From positions 1,193,001 to 1,257,000 of the forward strand of contig NZ_CP022548.1 in the NCBI RefSeq assembly GCF_002776575.1: 64,000 nt of DNA. Direction: 5' to 3'. Both the position numbers and the translations under genes were made by a program. This document shows, one piece after another, positions 34,542 through 42,928 of this stretch. A model generated the notes under the pieces. The model saw only the letters and a program-made list of their open reading frames with translations. It did not search any database and was not told the DNA's origin. Source of the stretch: Sphingorhabdus sp. YGSMI21. GTDB lineage: Bacteria > Pseudomonadota > Alphaproteobacteria > Sphingomonadales > Sphingomonadaceae. Numbering within the stretch: the stretch's first letter is position 1; every line of letters starts with the position of its first letter.

Positions 34542-36029
34542 GTGCCCACCCTCCACCAAATCCTCTCAATCGCCCGCGCAGGTAACCCCGCGCGGGCGTG
34601 GGCATTGTTCCATTCTTCCGGCTGGGATGCACGCCTTGATGATCGCAAGGCGCTCACCCTAAAAGGCCGTCTGCTCAAGGATCAGGCGAAGGCTGCCGAC
34701 GGGCCTGACCGCGCCCGGCTTTATGGCGAAGCGGCGGAGGCATATGCGGCGGCAGCGGCGCTGGAGCGGGATAGCTATCCGCTGATCAATGCCGCCGCGC
34801 TGGCGCTGCTGGGGGGCAAGCCGGAGCGGGCGCGGTCGCTGGCTCGGGAAACGCTGGCGTTGCTCGAAAGCGATCCGGAGCAGGGCGAAAATGCCTATTG
34901 GCGGGCCGCGACGCGGGCGGAGGCCTTGCTGTTGCTGGGCGACGAAACCGGGGCGCGGGCGGCGCTGGCCGACGGGATCGGCAAACTGCCCCGGGCCTGG
35001 GAAGATCATGCCGCGACCATAGGCCAGTTTGAACTGATCCTTGCCGAGCAGGGGAAGGACGCTGCCTGGCTCGACCGTCACCGTCCGCCGCCCAGCCTCT
35101 ATTTCAGCGGCATCATCGGGCTCGACGAGACAGACCCGACCATCCGGCAGGATATCGATGCGATAATCGCACGCGAACAGCCGGGCTTCGGCTTTGGCGC
35201 GCTGGCGGCGGGAGCGGACATATTGATCGCAGAGGCGCTGCACAGGGCGGGCGTGGAGCTTCATGTCATCTTGCCCTATCCGGTCGATCGCTTTCGTGAA
35301 TTGTCGGTTGCACCTTTTGGCGGACATTGGCTCGCCCGCTTTGATGCGCTGGTCGAGGCGGCGGCCCGGCTCGATGTGCTGGCCGAACTGCCTGACGAGG
35401 AAGAACGGTCGATCGGGGTTGCGGTGGAGCTGGCCGATCTGGTGGCTATGGGCCAGTGCGTCCGCAACGCCGGGGTGCTGCAGAGCCGCCCGAAGGCGCT
35501 CACGATTACCGGGATCGGCGATGCACCGCGCCACCAACATCTGGTCTGGGCCGAGACCGGTCACGATCAATTTGCCATTTCCGTTGCCCGCAAGGCGGAT
35601 CACCAGTCGATCACCGGGCTCTCCGACGAGGAGACCAGAGAGGTTGCCGCGATTCTCCGGGTGGAGGATCTTGACCGGGATGTGCTGTCACAGCTTCCCG
35701 AAGCTGCCCGCGCGTTTCAGACTGCCGGCGATGGCCAGTACAGGATTTCAACCAATATTGCGGAAATGCTGGCGACCGGCCGGTCGCTGTTGCAGCACAA
35801 TAGCGACAGCCGGATCAGCCTGCTCATCGATATCATGGATCCGCAAAGGCCTGCGGCCTCGTTGCTGGAACAGGCCGGTGACATGGCGCGCGCTTCGGGC
35901 GGCGGAGCGGCTCTGACCGACTATAAATCCGCGATGGTCCTGACGCTTGAACCGGGCAGGCATGCGGTCGAGGAGATCGGCGAATTGCAGACCGCTCACG
36001 GCCCGCTGTCTCTATGGTCCCTCGCCTGA
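34542..36029 (+). CDS. TPR protein with SLOG-like nucleotide-binding domain (DUF4071-type)
   Basis: 495 residues. The N-terminal ~170 are alanine- and leucine-rich helical repeats (TPR-like; AAEAYAAAAALERDSYPLIN, TRAEALLLLGDETGARAAL). Residues ~183-270 look like a SLOG/TIR-associated Rossmann domain: SLYFSGIIGLDE, GFGFGALAAGADILIAEAL, GVELHVILPYPVDRF, with the GAxAGAD turn typical of SLOG nucleotide pockets. The remainder is a mixed domain ending near ALTDYKSAMVLTLEPG. In known systems SLOG domains bind nucleotide signals made by TIR domains, so its place behind a TIR gene is suggestive. GTG start at 34542; ends 11 bases from the convergent Crp-type gene. Confidence 0.7.
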   Translation: MPTLHQILSIARAGNPARAWALFHSSGWDARLDDRKALTLKGRLLKDQAKAADGPDRARLYGEAAEAYAAAAALERDSYPLINAAALALLGGKPERARSLARETLALLESDPEQGENAYWRAATRAEALLLLGDETGARAALADGIGKLPRAWEDHAATIGQFELILAEQGKDAAWLDRHRPPPSLYFSGIIGLDETDPTIRQDIDAIIAREQPGFGFGALAAGADILIAEALHRAGVELHVILPYPVDRFRELSVAPFGGHWLARFDALVEAAARLDVLAELPDEEERSIGVAVELADLVAMGQCVRNAGVLQSRPKALTITGIGDAPRHQHLVWAETGHDQFAISVARKADHQSITGLSDEETREVAAILRVEDLDRDVLSQLPEAARAFQTAGDGQYRISTNIAEMLATGRSLLQHNSDSRISLLIDIMDPQRPAASLLEQAGDMARASGGGAALTDYKSAMVLTLEPGRHAVEEIGELQTAHGPLSLWSLA

Positions 36030-36040
36030 GCGGAAGCGGT

Positions 36041-36706
36041 TCAGACCACCAGTTCCTCGAGCAGCCCGCGCGACAGGATTTCCAGCCGCTCCTCGTCGCG
36101 CCGGATGATCCCGCGCCGTTCCAGCGCGTTGATCGCCCGCGATCCGGTTTCGCGCGTGGTCTGGGCGGACAAGGCCAGCGCCGCGATCACCGGCGGCGGT
36201 GTTATTTCACCTTCCTCCCCGGCTTCGTGCAGCAATTCGGCATAGACGCGGCCATTGGCGGTCAGGGTTATGCGCGCTGCCATCCGGTCGAGCACCGCAT
36301 TATATTGCCGCCCCAATATTCTTGACAGGCCGCTGCCGATACGGGCTTCCTCGCGCAACAGGGCGGTCATTTTTGCGGTGGGGATTTCGAGGACCGAGAG
36401 CCGGTTCTGCACCACGATATCGGAAATCACGATCCGCTCATGCGGGAAGGCGCCGAATAATTCACCAGGGCCGTGGGCAGCGAGCAATTTGGTCTGGCCA
36501 TCCATGCCAATGATCTGCAGCTGCGCCCGGCCTTCGAGCACGATCCACAGCTTGGCCCCGAGATCGCCCTGATGGGCCAGAATGTCCTTGTGGCGATAAT
36601 GGACCAGCCGGGTCGCCGCATCGACCTTCGCGGCTTCTTCCGGCGAACAGGAAAAAAACGCGGCAAGGGCGGCGATACGGTCGCTGGTGGTCATCATCTT
36701 CTCCAT
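36041..36706 (-). CDS. Crp/Fnr-family transcriptional regulator
   Basis: 221 residues: a cyclic-nucleotide-binding-type beta-roll (residues ~10-130, HKDILAHQGDLGAKLWIVLEGRAQLQ, ending GPGELFGAFPHE) and a C-terminal winged helix (ITPPPVIAALALSAQTTRETGSRAINALERRGII, recognition helix in TTRETGSRA). No cysteine cluster of the Fnr type is visible. The start could be ATG 36706 or the ATGs at 36697/36694, which sit behind GGAGAAG. It adjoins the TIGR03084-type gene without a gap, so it is the last gene of the minus-strand operon and probably regulates it. Convergent with the TPR-SLOG gene. Confidence 0.85.
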   Translation of the reverse strand: MEKMMTTSDRIAALAAFFSCSPEEAAKVDAATRLVHYRHKDILAHQGDLGAKLWIVLEGRAQLQIIGMDGQTKLLAAHGPGELFGAFPHERIVISDIVVQNRLSVLEIPTAKMTALLREEARIGSGLSRILGRQYNAVLDRMAARITLTANGRVYAELLHEAGEEGEITPPPVIAALALSAQTTRETGSRAINALERRGIIRRDEERLEILSRGLLEELVV

Positions 36707-37522
36707 TCAGCTGGTTACGGCACTCCGTGTTCCTTTTGCCGGCGGGTTTTCCGGACCGCCAGCGAAACATTGCGCGATTTCCATCCACTGGCGGGCGGTG
36801 TCGCCAACAGTCTCGAGCGCAGTGTCATCGATATTGCGGGTCTGGGTCACGACCTGCGAGAATTCCACCGCGCTTCCTTTTACCATATTATCATCCTGCG
36901 GGTCATTCCATTCCCAGACAGCCCCCGATGGTGCGGTCAGCTGGACGAAGGGTTTCGGTGCGGGCGGTTCCTGACGGCGATTGCGGAAGGTCCAGCCATA
37001 GGTGGTGACGCCGAGATGGGCGATATTGCGGATGCGATCGCCATCCTGACGTTGCTGCCCCAATATGTCGAATATCTCCTGCCCGTGCGACCATGTTTCC
37101 ATCTGGCGGGCGATGATTTTGGAGCGCGTGGTCATGTCCGGTCCGGCCCAGCCGACACGATGTTCGGAATCAGCCTCGCCATAAGCGGCGGCGAGCTTCG
37201 GATAATAGTCGCAATAGGCGTCGAACAGCGCCTTGCCGCGGATTCCGCCGGCATGCTTGTCCAGCCATTCATATTGCACATCGATATGGCCCTTGCCGGT
37301 CTTGAAGGCGGCCATCATGTCGTGCAGAAACTGCTTGAAGGCATCCGGATCCTGCAGGGTCATCAACGCCGCCGCGTTCCAGATGTGCAGATGGCCGATG
37401 ACATCCTCTATCGTCCAGCTCTTGAACTGGGTGATGGTCGCAAAGACGTCGTCCCCCGCATCGGCGAGCACGGCTGCCAGCGTGTCGCTTTCGTCCTTGA
37501 AATCCCGGGCTTCCTGCATCAT
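36707..37522 (-). CDS. TIGR03084-type metal-binding protein (DinB-like)
   Basis: About 271 residues, four-helix DinB/maleylpyruvate-isomerase-like fold. Metal ligands are suggested by HLHIWN near residue ~44 and METWSHGQEIFD further on (helix with E and H). Family members bind a divalent metal and act as hydrolases or isomerases of unknown substrate. I start at ATG 37522, with AAAGGA upstream, rather than at the TTG 37540. It overlaps neither neighbour by more than a few bases. Co-transcribed with AtuA-type and VOC proteins, a combination known from catabolic gene sets. Confidence 0.8.
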   Translation of the reverse strand: MMQEARDFKDESDTLAAVLADAGDDVFATITQFKSWTIEDVIGHLHIWNAAALMTLQDPDAFKQFLHDMMAAFKTGKGHIDVQYEWLDKHAGGIRGKALFDAYCDYYPKLAAAYGEADSEHRVGWAGPDMTTRSKIIARQMETWSHGQEIFDILGQQRQDGDRIRNIAHLGVTTYGWTFRNRRQEPPAPKPFVQLTAPSGAVWEWNDPQDDNMVKGSAVEFSQVVTQTRNIDDTALETVGDTARQWMEIAQCFAGGPENPPAKGTRSAVTS

Positions 37523-37536
37523 CGATTGCGTCCTTT

Positions 37537-39345
37537 TCAATTCAGTTTCTGAGCGAGTTCCGCCGGTATGGTGACCGGATGGGCAAGCAATATCTGGCCA
37601 TAGCCTTTGCCCTGCGCGTCATTTCTGATGCTCGCAACACCGCCGCCGCCGAGCACCGCGTCGATCAGGAAGTTGATCGCGTGTGAGCCGGGCATATAAT
37701 ATTTTTCGATTTTCGCCGCCTTGGCACCACCCTCGATGAAATGGGCGAAACGCCTGGCAACCGAGTCTGGCGTGAGTGCCGCCCAGATATAGGGCAGATA
37801 GGCTACATCGCGCGCGATAACGCCTATATTGGCCTTGTTGCCTTTGTCGCCGGAGCGGGCCCAGGCGAGCTGGACCAGCGGAACGGTGACCGGATCAGCC
37901 GGTTCATCGGGGGATTGCGGCGGCTGCGGACGCACGATGGCGTCGGGGTCAAAAGCCTGACCTTCGGCGTCCTCAAACGCAATTGTCTTGCCGTCGACAT
38001 CAATCGTGACGGTCACGGCATCTTTCGGCGTGAGATAGGAGAACAGCCGCACCACAGGCGACGGCTTTGCCCGCGCGCCGGAAAAGCTGCCCAGTCCCGG
38101 TGGCGTTGCAAGGCCCAGTCCGGTCAGTTCGCGGAGCAAGATGCCGATCGCCGCGGCTTCGCTATGCTTGGCCGCGATTTTCGCGACCACTTCGCGGGGT
38201 TCATGGCCGGACGCATAATCGCCAAACTGGCTTTCCGCACCGATCAGCTCGACGCTGGTTTCGCTATAGTCGCCGAGATTATGGCCGCGCAGGATTTTGT
38301 TGGCGCGGATGAAGACATTGTCGCAGAATTTCTGCGCCTTGCGGGCGGCGTCAAAGCCGTAGAAACTGATATAGGTGCCGCCGCGAAAGCCTTCGCTATA
38401 GGTCAGACAGGTTTTGTAATGATCCGGAGCCGGATAGCCCTTTGCAGGCGAGACGCGGACCATATCCGGACCGGTATGGGTGATTTCTACATCAGAGAAA
38501 TCGCACACAACATCGGGCAACATATAGGCTTGCGGATCGCCGATTTCATAGAGCATCTGTTCCGACACCGTGCCGACCGTCACGCAGCCGCCGGTGCCTT
38601 CGGGCTTGCTGACGGTGAAGGAGCCGTCGGAAGAAACCGTGCCGATAGGATAGCCGATATTGGAAATGTCGCCGGCGTCTTCCCAGTCGGTATAATTGCC
38701 GCCGGTCGCTTGCGGCCCGCATTCGAGCAGATGGCCTGCGAGGCTGCCGCTGGCGAGCAGATCATAGTCGTTTGTGGACCAGCCGAATTCGTGGATGCAG
38801 GCGCCGAGCGTCACCGCGCTGTCGACGCAGCGGCCGGTGATCACGATATCCGCGCCCTCGGCGAGAGCCTTGGCTATCGGGAAAGCGCCGAGATAGGCGT
38901 TGATGCTGGCAATTTTTTCCTTGTCCGGAAAAGCTGCGCCGGTGAACATCTCGGTAGGTGCAGCGGCAGCGATGGCATCCCGTTCGCCCAGCAGATTATC
39001 GCCGGTGATGACCGCGACCTTGAGGTCCAGGCCCTGTTCCTTGATCAGCGCGCGCGCAGCCTCGCCGCAAGAGGCCGGATTGACCCCGCCGGCATTAGCA
39101 ATGACTTTTACGCCTTGCGCGGCAATGGCCTTCGCGTGCGGCTTCAGGACGGCGCTGATGAAATCGCCGGCAAAGCCTGCTGCCGGATCCTTGGCATGCG
39201 CACGCGCCATGATCGACATGGTGATTTCGGCGAGATAATCATAGACCAGATAATCCACGCCCGCACCGAGCAGCTGCGGAGTGGCCATGGCGCTTTCGCC
39301 CCAGAAACCACTCGCGCCGCCAATGCGGATAGTCTTGTCCGCCAT
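37537..39345 (-). CDS. AtuA-family acyclic terpene utilisation-like protein (DUF1446)
   Basis: 602 residues. Recognised from the N-terminus IRIGGASGFWGESAMATPQLL (GGxSGFWG signature) and the AtuA core with GGNYTDWEDAGDISNIGYPIG-like residues (in pieces: LLECGPQATGGNYTD, ISNIGYPIG). The C-terminal ~110 residues form the AtuA-like ferredoxin-fold region (LAWARSGDKGNKANIGVIA). In Pseudomonas AtuA belongs to the citronellol/terpene pathway, but homologues occur widely in other CoA-ester catabolism. Middle gene of the VOC/AtuA/TIGR03084/Crp operon. Confidence 0.85.
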   Translation of the reverse strand: MADKTIRIGGASGFWGESAMATPQLLGAGVDYLVYDYLAEITMSIMARAHAKDPAAGFAGDFISAVLKPHAKAIAAQGVKVIANAGGVNPASCGEAARALIKEQGLDLKVAVITGDNLLGERDAIAAAAPTEMFTGAAFPDKEKIASINAYLGAFPIAKALAEGADIVITGRCVDSAVTLGACIHEFGWSTNDYDLLASGSLAGHLLECGPQATGGNYTDWEDAGDISNIGYPIGTVSSDGSFTVSKPEGTGGCVTVGTVSEQMLYEIGDPQAYMLPDVVCDFSDVEITHTGPDMVRVSPAKGYPAPDHYKTCLTYSEGFRGGTYISFYGFDAARKAQKFCDNVFIRANKILRGHNLGDYSETSVELIGAESQFGDYASGHEPREVVAKIAAKHSEAAAIGILLRELTGLGLATPPGLGSFSGARAKPSPVVRLFSYLTPKDAVTVTIDVDGKTIAFEDAEGQAFDPDAIVRPQPPQSPDEPADPVTVPLVQLAWARSGDKGNKANIGVIARDVAYLPYIWAALTPDSVARRFAHFIEGGAKAAKIEKYYMPGSHAINFLIDAVLGGGGVASIRNDAQGKGYGQILLAHPVTIPAELAQKLN

Positions 39346-39350
39346 ATATC

Positions 39351-39740
39351 TTAGCCCATCCGGTGCAGGGCGCAGAGCTTGTTGCCGTCCGGGTCGCGCA
39401 GATAGGCGAGATAGAGGCTGCCCATTCCGCCGGTGCGAACGCCGGGAGGATCCTCGATGGACGTGCCGCCATTCTCGAGGCCGGCTTTGTGCCAGGCATC
39501 GGCCTGTTCCGGAGAATCGCAGGCGAAGCCGACGGTGCCGCCATTGGCCGCGCAGGCTTCCTGTCCGTCAATCGGTTCCGACACCGAGAATATCGAGCCA
39601 TTATGCATGTAGAATAGCCGGGTCGTGCCGTCCTTGACATCAACCGCTGGTTCTCCTGCCCCGAGTGTCGCCAGAAGGGCGTTGTAGAATTTTTTCGACC
39701 GTTCGATGTCGTTCGAACCGACCATGATATGACTGAACAT
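39351..39740 (-). CDS. VOC family protein (glyoxalase/bleomycin-resistance fold)
   Basis: 129 residues, a single vicinal-oxygen-chelate domain: MFSHIMVGSNDIERSKKFY at the N-terminus (His4 as likely ligand) and LYLAYLRDPDGNKLCALHR at the C-terminus, the classical RDPDGN stretch. ATG 39740 with GGAGAA upstream is preferred to the longer frame. First gene of the minus-strand operon. Function beyond fold unknown. Confidence 0.88.
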   Translation of the reverse strand: MFSHIMVGSNDIERSKKFYNALLATLGAGEPAVDVKDGTTRLFYMHNGSIFSVSEPIDGQEACAANGGTVGFACDSPEQADAWHKAGLENGGTSIEDPPGVRTGGMGSLYLAYLRDPDGNKLCALHRMG

Positions 39741-39918
39741 TATCTTCTCCTGCTTTTCATTCTTGTTACACCGCAACCAGCGCCTGCGATCGTGCCCTGT
39801 TTGCTTGTTCCGGACCAGAGATTTGGACCAGCTCGGGTCTATTGCCAATCTTGCCTTGTTCTAGCCGCTTCGCATCTTTAAGCGAGTGATTAATTTATTC
39901 AAGCGGGACAAGATCAAA

Positions 39919-40689
39919 ATGATATTGCAGGACAAGATTATCGTTATCACCGGCGGCGCAAGCGGTATCGGAGCCGCCATGGCGCGCCGCTTTGCAGCGG
40001 AAGGGGCCAGGAAAGTCATTTGCGCCGACCGTGATCTTGCAGGTGCCCAGGCCGTCGCCGACGAAATCGGCGGCGTGGCGATCAAAACCGATGTGTCTCT
40101 GGCTGCGGATATCAGCAATCTTATCGAAACGGTGGAGGCCGATATCGGGCCGATCGACCTGTTCGTTTCCAATGCCGGAATCATCACCGGCGGAGGTGTC
40201 GAAGTCGAGGACGCGGAATGGCAGAATATCTGGGAGATCAATGTCTTGTCCCATATCCAGGCCGCACGGATATTGGTGCCGAAGATGCTGGCGCGCGGCG
40301 GCGGCTATCTGCTCAACACCGCTTCGGCGGCCGGGCTGCTGGCGCAAATCGGTTCTGCGCCTTATTCGGTGACCAAACATGCCGCGGTCAGTTTTGCCGA
40401 ATGGCTGGCGATCACCCATGGTGCCGAAGGGCTGAAGGTTTCGGTCCTCTGTCCGCAGGGCGTCGATACGCCGATGATTGCCGGGGTCGACACATCCACC
40501 GTCGCCAAGGACGGGATTGTCTCGCCGGAACATGTCGCAGATATGTGCGTCGAGGCGATTGGCGACGAGCGCTTCCTCATTCTCCCCCATCCGGTGGTCG
40601 GGGATTATGTCAAACAGAAGGGGGCCGATCCCGAGCGCTGGATATCCGGCATGCAGCGCTGGCAGGCGATGCTGACGAAACAGAGCTGA
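39919..40689 (+). CDS. Short-chain dehydrogenase/reductase (SDR)
   Basis: Classical SDR oxidoreductase, NAD(P)-dependent. Cofactor motif VITGGASGIGAAMARRFA at the N-terminus, NAG in the middle, and the YSVTK catalytic Y-x3-K (APYSVTKHAAVSFAEW). 256 residues. Asp in CADRDLA after beta-2 suggests NAD(H) preference. Start at ATG 39919 chosen over GTG 39886. Substrate unknown; divergent from the VOC operon. Confidence 0.9.
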   Translation: MILQDKIIVITGGASGIGAAMARRFAAEGARKVICADRDLAGAQAVADEIGGVAIKTDVSLAADISNLIETVEADIGPIDLFVSNAGIITGGGVEVEDAEWQNIWEINVLSHIQAARILVPKMLARGGGYLLNTASAAGLLAQIGSAPYSVTKHAAVSFAEWLAITHGAEGLKVSVLCPQGVDTPMIAGVDTSTVAKDGIVSPEHVADMCVEAIGDERFLILPHPVVGDYVKQKGADPERWISGMQRWQAMLTKQS

Positions 40690-40800
40690 CCAAACAGGCT
40701 TCCTGACACGGCCCTAACATTATTGTCCTGATAAAATGGAGCATTGGGGCTCTGCATATTCGTCTCTAGCGTTGCTGCAAATGCAATAGGAGAGAGAATC

Positions 40801-41733
40801 ATGGCATTGGTATCAGTCGTGGGCGCAACCGGCCGGCAAGGCCTTGCACAAATACGGCAATTGGCGGCAGCGGGTCATAAGGTCCGCGCTTTGTCACGCA
40901 GCGAGAATCCTGATCTGGGGGGCACCAATGCAGCGGATGAATGCCGCAAGATTGATCTCACCGATGAATCGACCTGGGTTCCCGCTTTTGAAGGCTCGGA
41001 CGCGGTTTTCTACACCCATCCGCTGCAGGCGCGCGAAGATCGTGCGACCATGGTTGGCCGGGTCGCGGCGGCGGCCAAAGAAGCCGGCACCGAGCGTTTC
41101 GTCTGGAACACATCAAGCTGGATTCCCGAACGCCCTGGTGAGCCCCATACCTATGGCAACAACACCATCGCGGTGAACGAGATTTTTCGCTCCGGCATGC
41201 CCGCCACCGTATTCGGCTCGGTATTGTTCATGGACAATTTGCTGACCAACTGGGCGCGGCCGTTCATCGTTGATGAAAAACGCTATGTCTATCCGCATAA
41301 CGCGACTTTGGAAGCCAATTGGATCAGCCTCGACGATGTCGGCAAATGTATGGTTGCTGCGATGGATCGCCCTGATTTTGAAGGTTCATGGCTTAATATC
41401 GGAGGACCGCAGCGTCTGAAACCGCCGGAAGTGGCGGAAACCCTGTCGCGGGTATTCGGGCATGAAATCAAATATGACCCTTGCACGCCCAAGGAATTCG
41501 GCGACTATCTGGTCGAGGCCTTTGGCGATGACGTACCGCCGGAAAATCGCGAGGCTTTCGCTGCCGGGATCACTGCCTTCTACGAATATAATAACAATAA
41601 CGTCACACGGCCTTTCGAAGTGGACACCGACTTCATGCAGCAGCGTCTGCCGGAAGTTGAATTCGAGACGCTCGAAGAATGGGCTGCACGGCAGGACTGG
41701 TCGGAAGACGCGCACCGTCCGCCTGCGGGATAG
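40801..41733 (+). CDS. NmrA-type NAD(P)-binding atypical SDR
   Basis: 310 residues. N-terminal Rossmann motif VVGATGRQGLAQIRQLAAAG and a later FVWNTSSWIPERPGEPHTYGNN segment. The catalytic Tyr-Lys pair of true reductases is not evident, as usual for NmrA-like sensors or atypical SDR enzymes. Start ATG 40801 has AGGAGAGAG immediately upstream. Reads in the same direction as the SDR gene 111 bases before. Confidence 0.82.
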   Translation: MALVSVVGATGRQGLAQIRQLAAAGHKVRALSRSENPDLGGTNAADECRKIDLTDESTWVPAFEGSDAVFYTHPLQAREDRATMVGRVAAAAKEAGTERFVWNTSSWIPERPGEPHTYGNNTIAVNEIFRSGMPATVFGSVLFMDNLLTNWARPFIVDEKRYVYPHNATLEANWISLDDVGKCMVAAMDRPDFEGSWLNIGGPQRLKPPEVAETLSRVFGHEIKYDPCTPKEFGDYLVEAFGDDVPPENREAFAAGITAFYEYNNNNVTRPFEVDTDFMQQRLPEVEFETLEEWAARQDWSEDAHRPPAG

Positions 41734-41920
41734 CAGCCATGGCGCACCGGATGGATCGCAAAGTTGTGTGGGGATCGGCGGCGCATCGCGCCCCGGTCTT
41801 GGCGCAGCTTTTGGTGAATGGCTGGATAAAGAGGGAATAACCGTTGTATATAGTGCCATTAGCGAGAAATAGCTAACTTCCAGTCCATCGGGTCAGACAC
41901 GGAGCGATTGGCTTTGACCG

Positions 41921-42928
41921 TCAAGAAACTCCGTAAAAGTCGCGGTACCAGTTGACGAACTCGGCCACGCCTTCGCGGAACGGGGTTTGCGGACGGTAAC
42001 CGGTCAACTGCTGCAGCACCCCGGCATCGGCCCAGGTGGCCGGCACATCGCCGGTCTGCATCGGCATGTAATTGCGCACCGCCTTCTTGCCCACTTCATC
42101 CTCGATCGCTTCCACGAAATCCAGCAGGCGGATCTTGTCGGAATTACCGATATTGACCACCCGGAACGGAGCGGCGGGGGACAGGCTGTCGCCTTTGACC
42201 GCGGTTTCCGGTCCGCCCGGCACCGCGTCGATCAGCAGCCGGATCCCGCGCACAAGATCGGTGACATAGGTAAAGTCACGCCACATCTCGCCATTGTTGT
42301 AAATGTCGATCGGCGTGCCTTCCAATATGCCTTTGGTGAATTTGAACAAGGCCATGTCCGGACGCCCCCAGGGGCCATAGACGGTGAAGAAGCGGAACAT
42401 CGTTGTCGGCATGTCGTAGATATGGGCGTAGGAATGGCCCATGGCCTCGTTCGCCTTCTTGGTCGCGGCATAGATGGTCAGCGGCGTGTCGGCTTTCTGC
42501 GTCTCGGCAAAAGGCATTTCGGTATTGGCACCATAAGCCGAACTGGTCGAGGCCATCAGCAGATGCTGTACCGGTACCGCGCGGGCAGCCTCCATGACGT
42601 TGAAGGTACCGACGATATTGGCGTCGATATAGGCGCGCGGATTTTCGAGGCTGTACCGGACCCCTGCCTGCGCCGCGAGATGCACGATGATATCCGGCGT
42701 GGCGGCCTGAACTGCAGCCTGCACGGCATCATTGTCTTCCAGCATGGCGTGAGTGAAAGTGAACTTCGGATGCTGGTTGAGCAGCGCGATCCGCCGTTCC
42801 TTAAGGCGGACGTCATAATAGTCGGTCATGCCGTCATAGCCGGCCACCGTCCAGCCTTCCTGGAGCAGCAGTTCGGCCAGATGAAAGCCGATGAACCCGC
42901 CGGTTCCGGTTATGAAGGCTGTCTTCAT
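41921..42928 (-). CDS. UDP-glucuronate 4-epimerase-like NAD-dependent epimerase
   Basis: Extended SDR, 335 residues. NAD site FITGTGGFIGFHLAELLL, then LAAQAGVRYSLENP, the catalytic SSAYG and YAATKKANE (Y-x3-K). The run MFRFFTVYGPWGRPDMAL is typical of UDP-GlcA 4-epimerases (LpsL/Cap1J group), which make UDP-galacturonate. It overlaps ugd by 4 bases on the same strand, forming a two-gene unit UDP-Glc to UDP-GlcA to UDP-GalA that likely feeds the EPS locus. Confidence 0.88.
   Translation of the reverse strand: MKTAFITGTGGFIGFHLAELLLQEGWTVAGYDGMTDYYDVRLKERRIALLNQHPKFTFTHAMLEDNDAVQAAVQAATPDIIVHLAAQAGVRYSLENPRAYIDANIVGTFNVMEAARAVPVQHLLMASTSSAYGANTEMPFAETQKADTPLTIYAATKKANEAMGHSYAHIYDMPTTMFRFFTVYGPWGRPDMALFKFTKGILEGTPIDIYNNGEMWRDFTYVTDLVRGIRLLIDAVPGGPETAVKGDSLSPAAPFRVVNIGNSDKIRLLDFVEAIEDEVGKKAVRNYMPMQTGDVPATWADAGVLQQLTGYRPQTPFREGVAEFVNWYRDFYGVS

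Noticed and set aside
36041..36706. Crp-family regulator as fourth member of the TIR/SLOG module
   Set aside because: It is convergent to that module and abuts the TIGR03084-type gene on its own strand, so it belongs to the AtuA operon.
37741..39354. 537-codon plus-strand open frame opposite the AtuA gene
   Set aside because: Shadow of a real minus-strand gene; the AtuA-type frame has clear family motifs.
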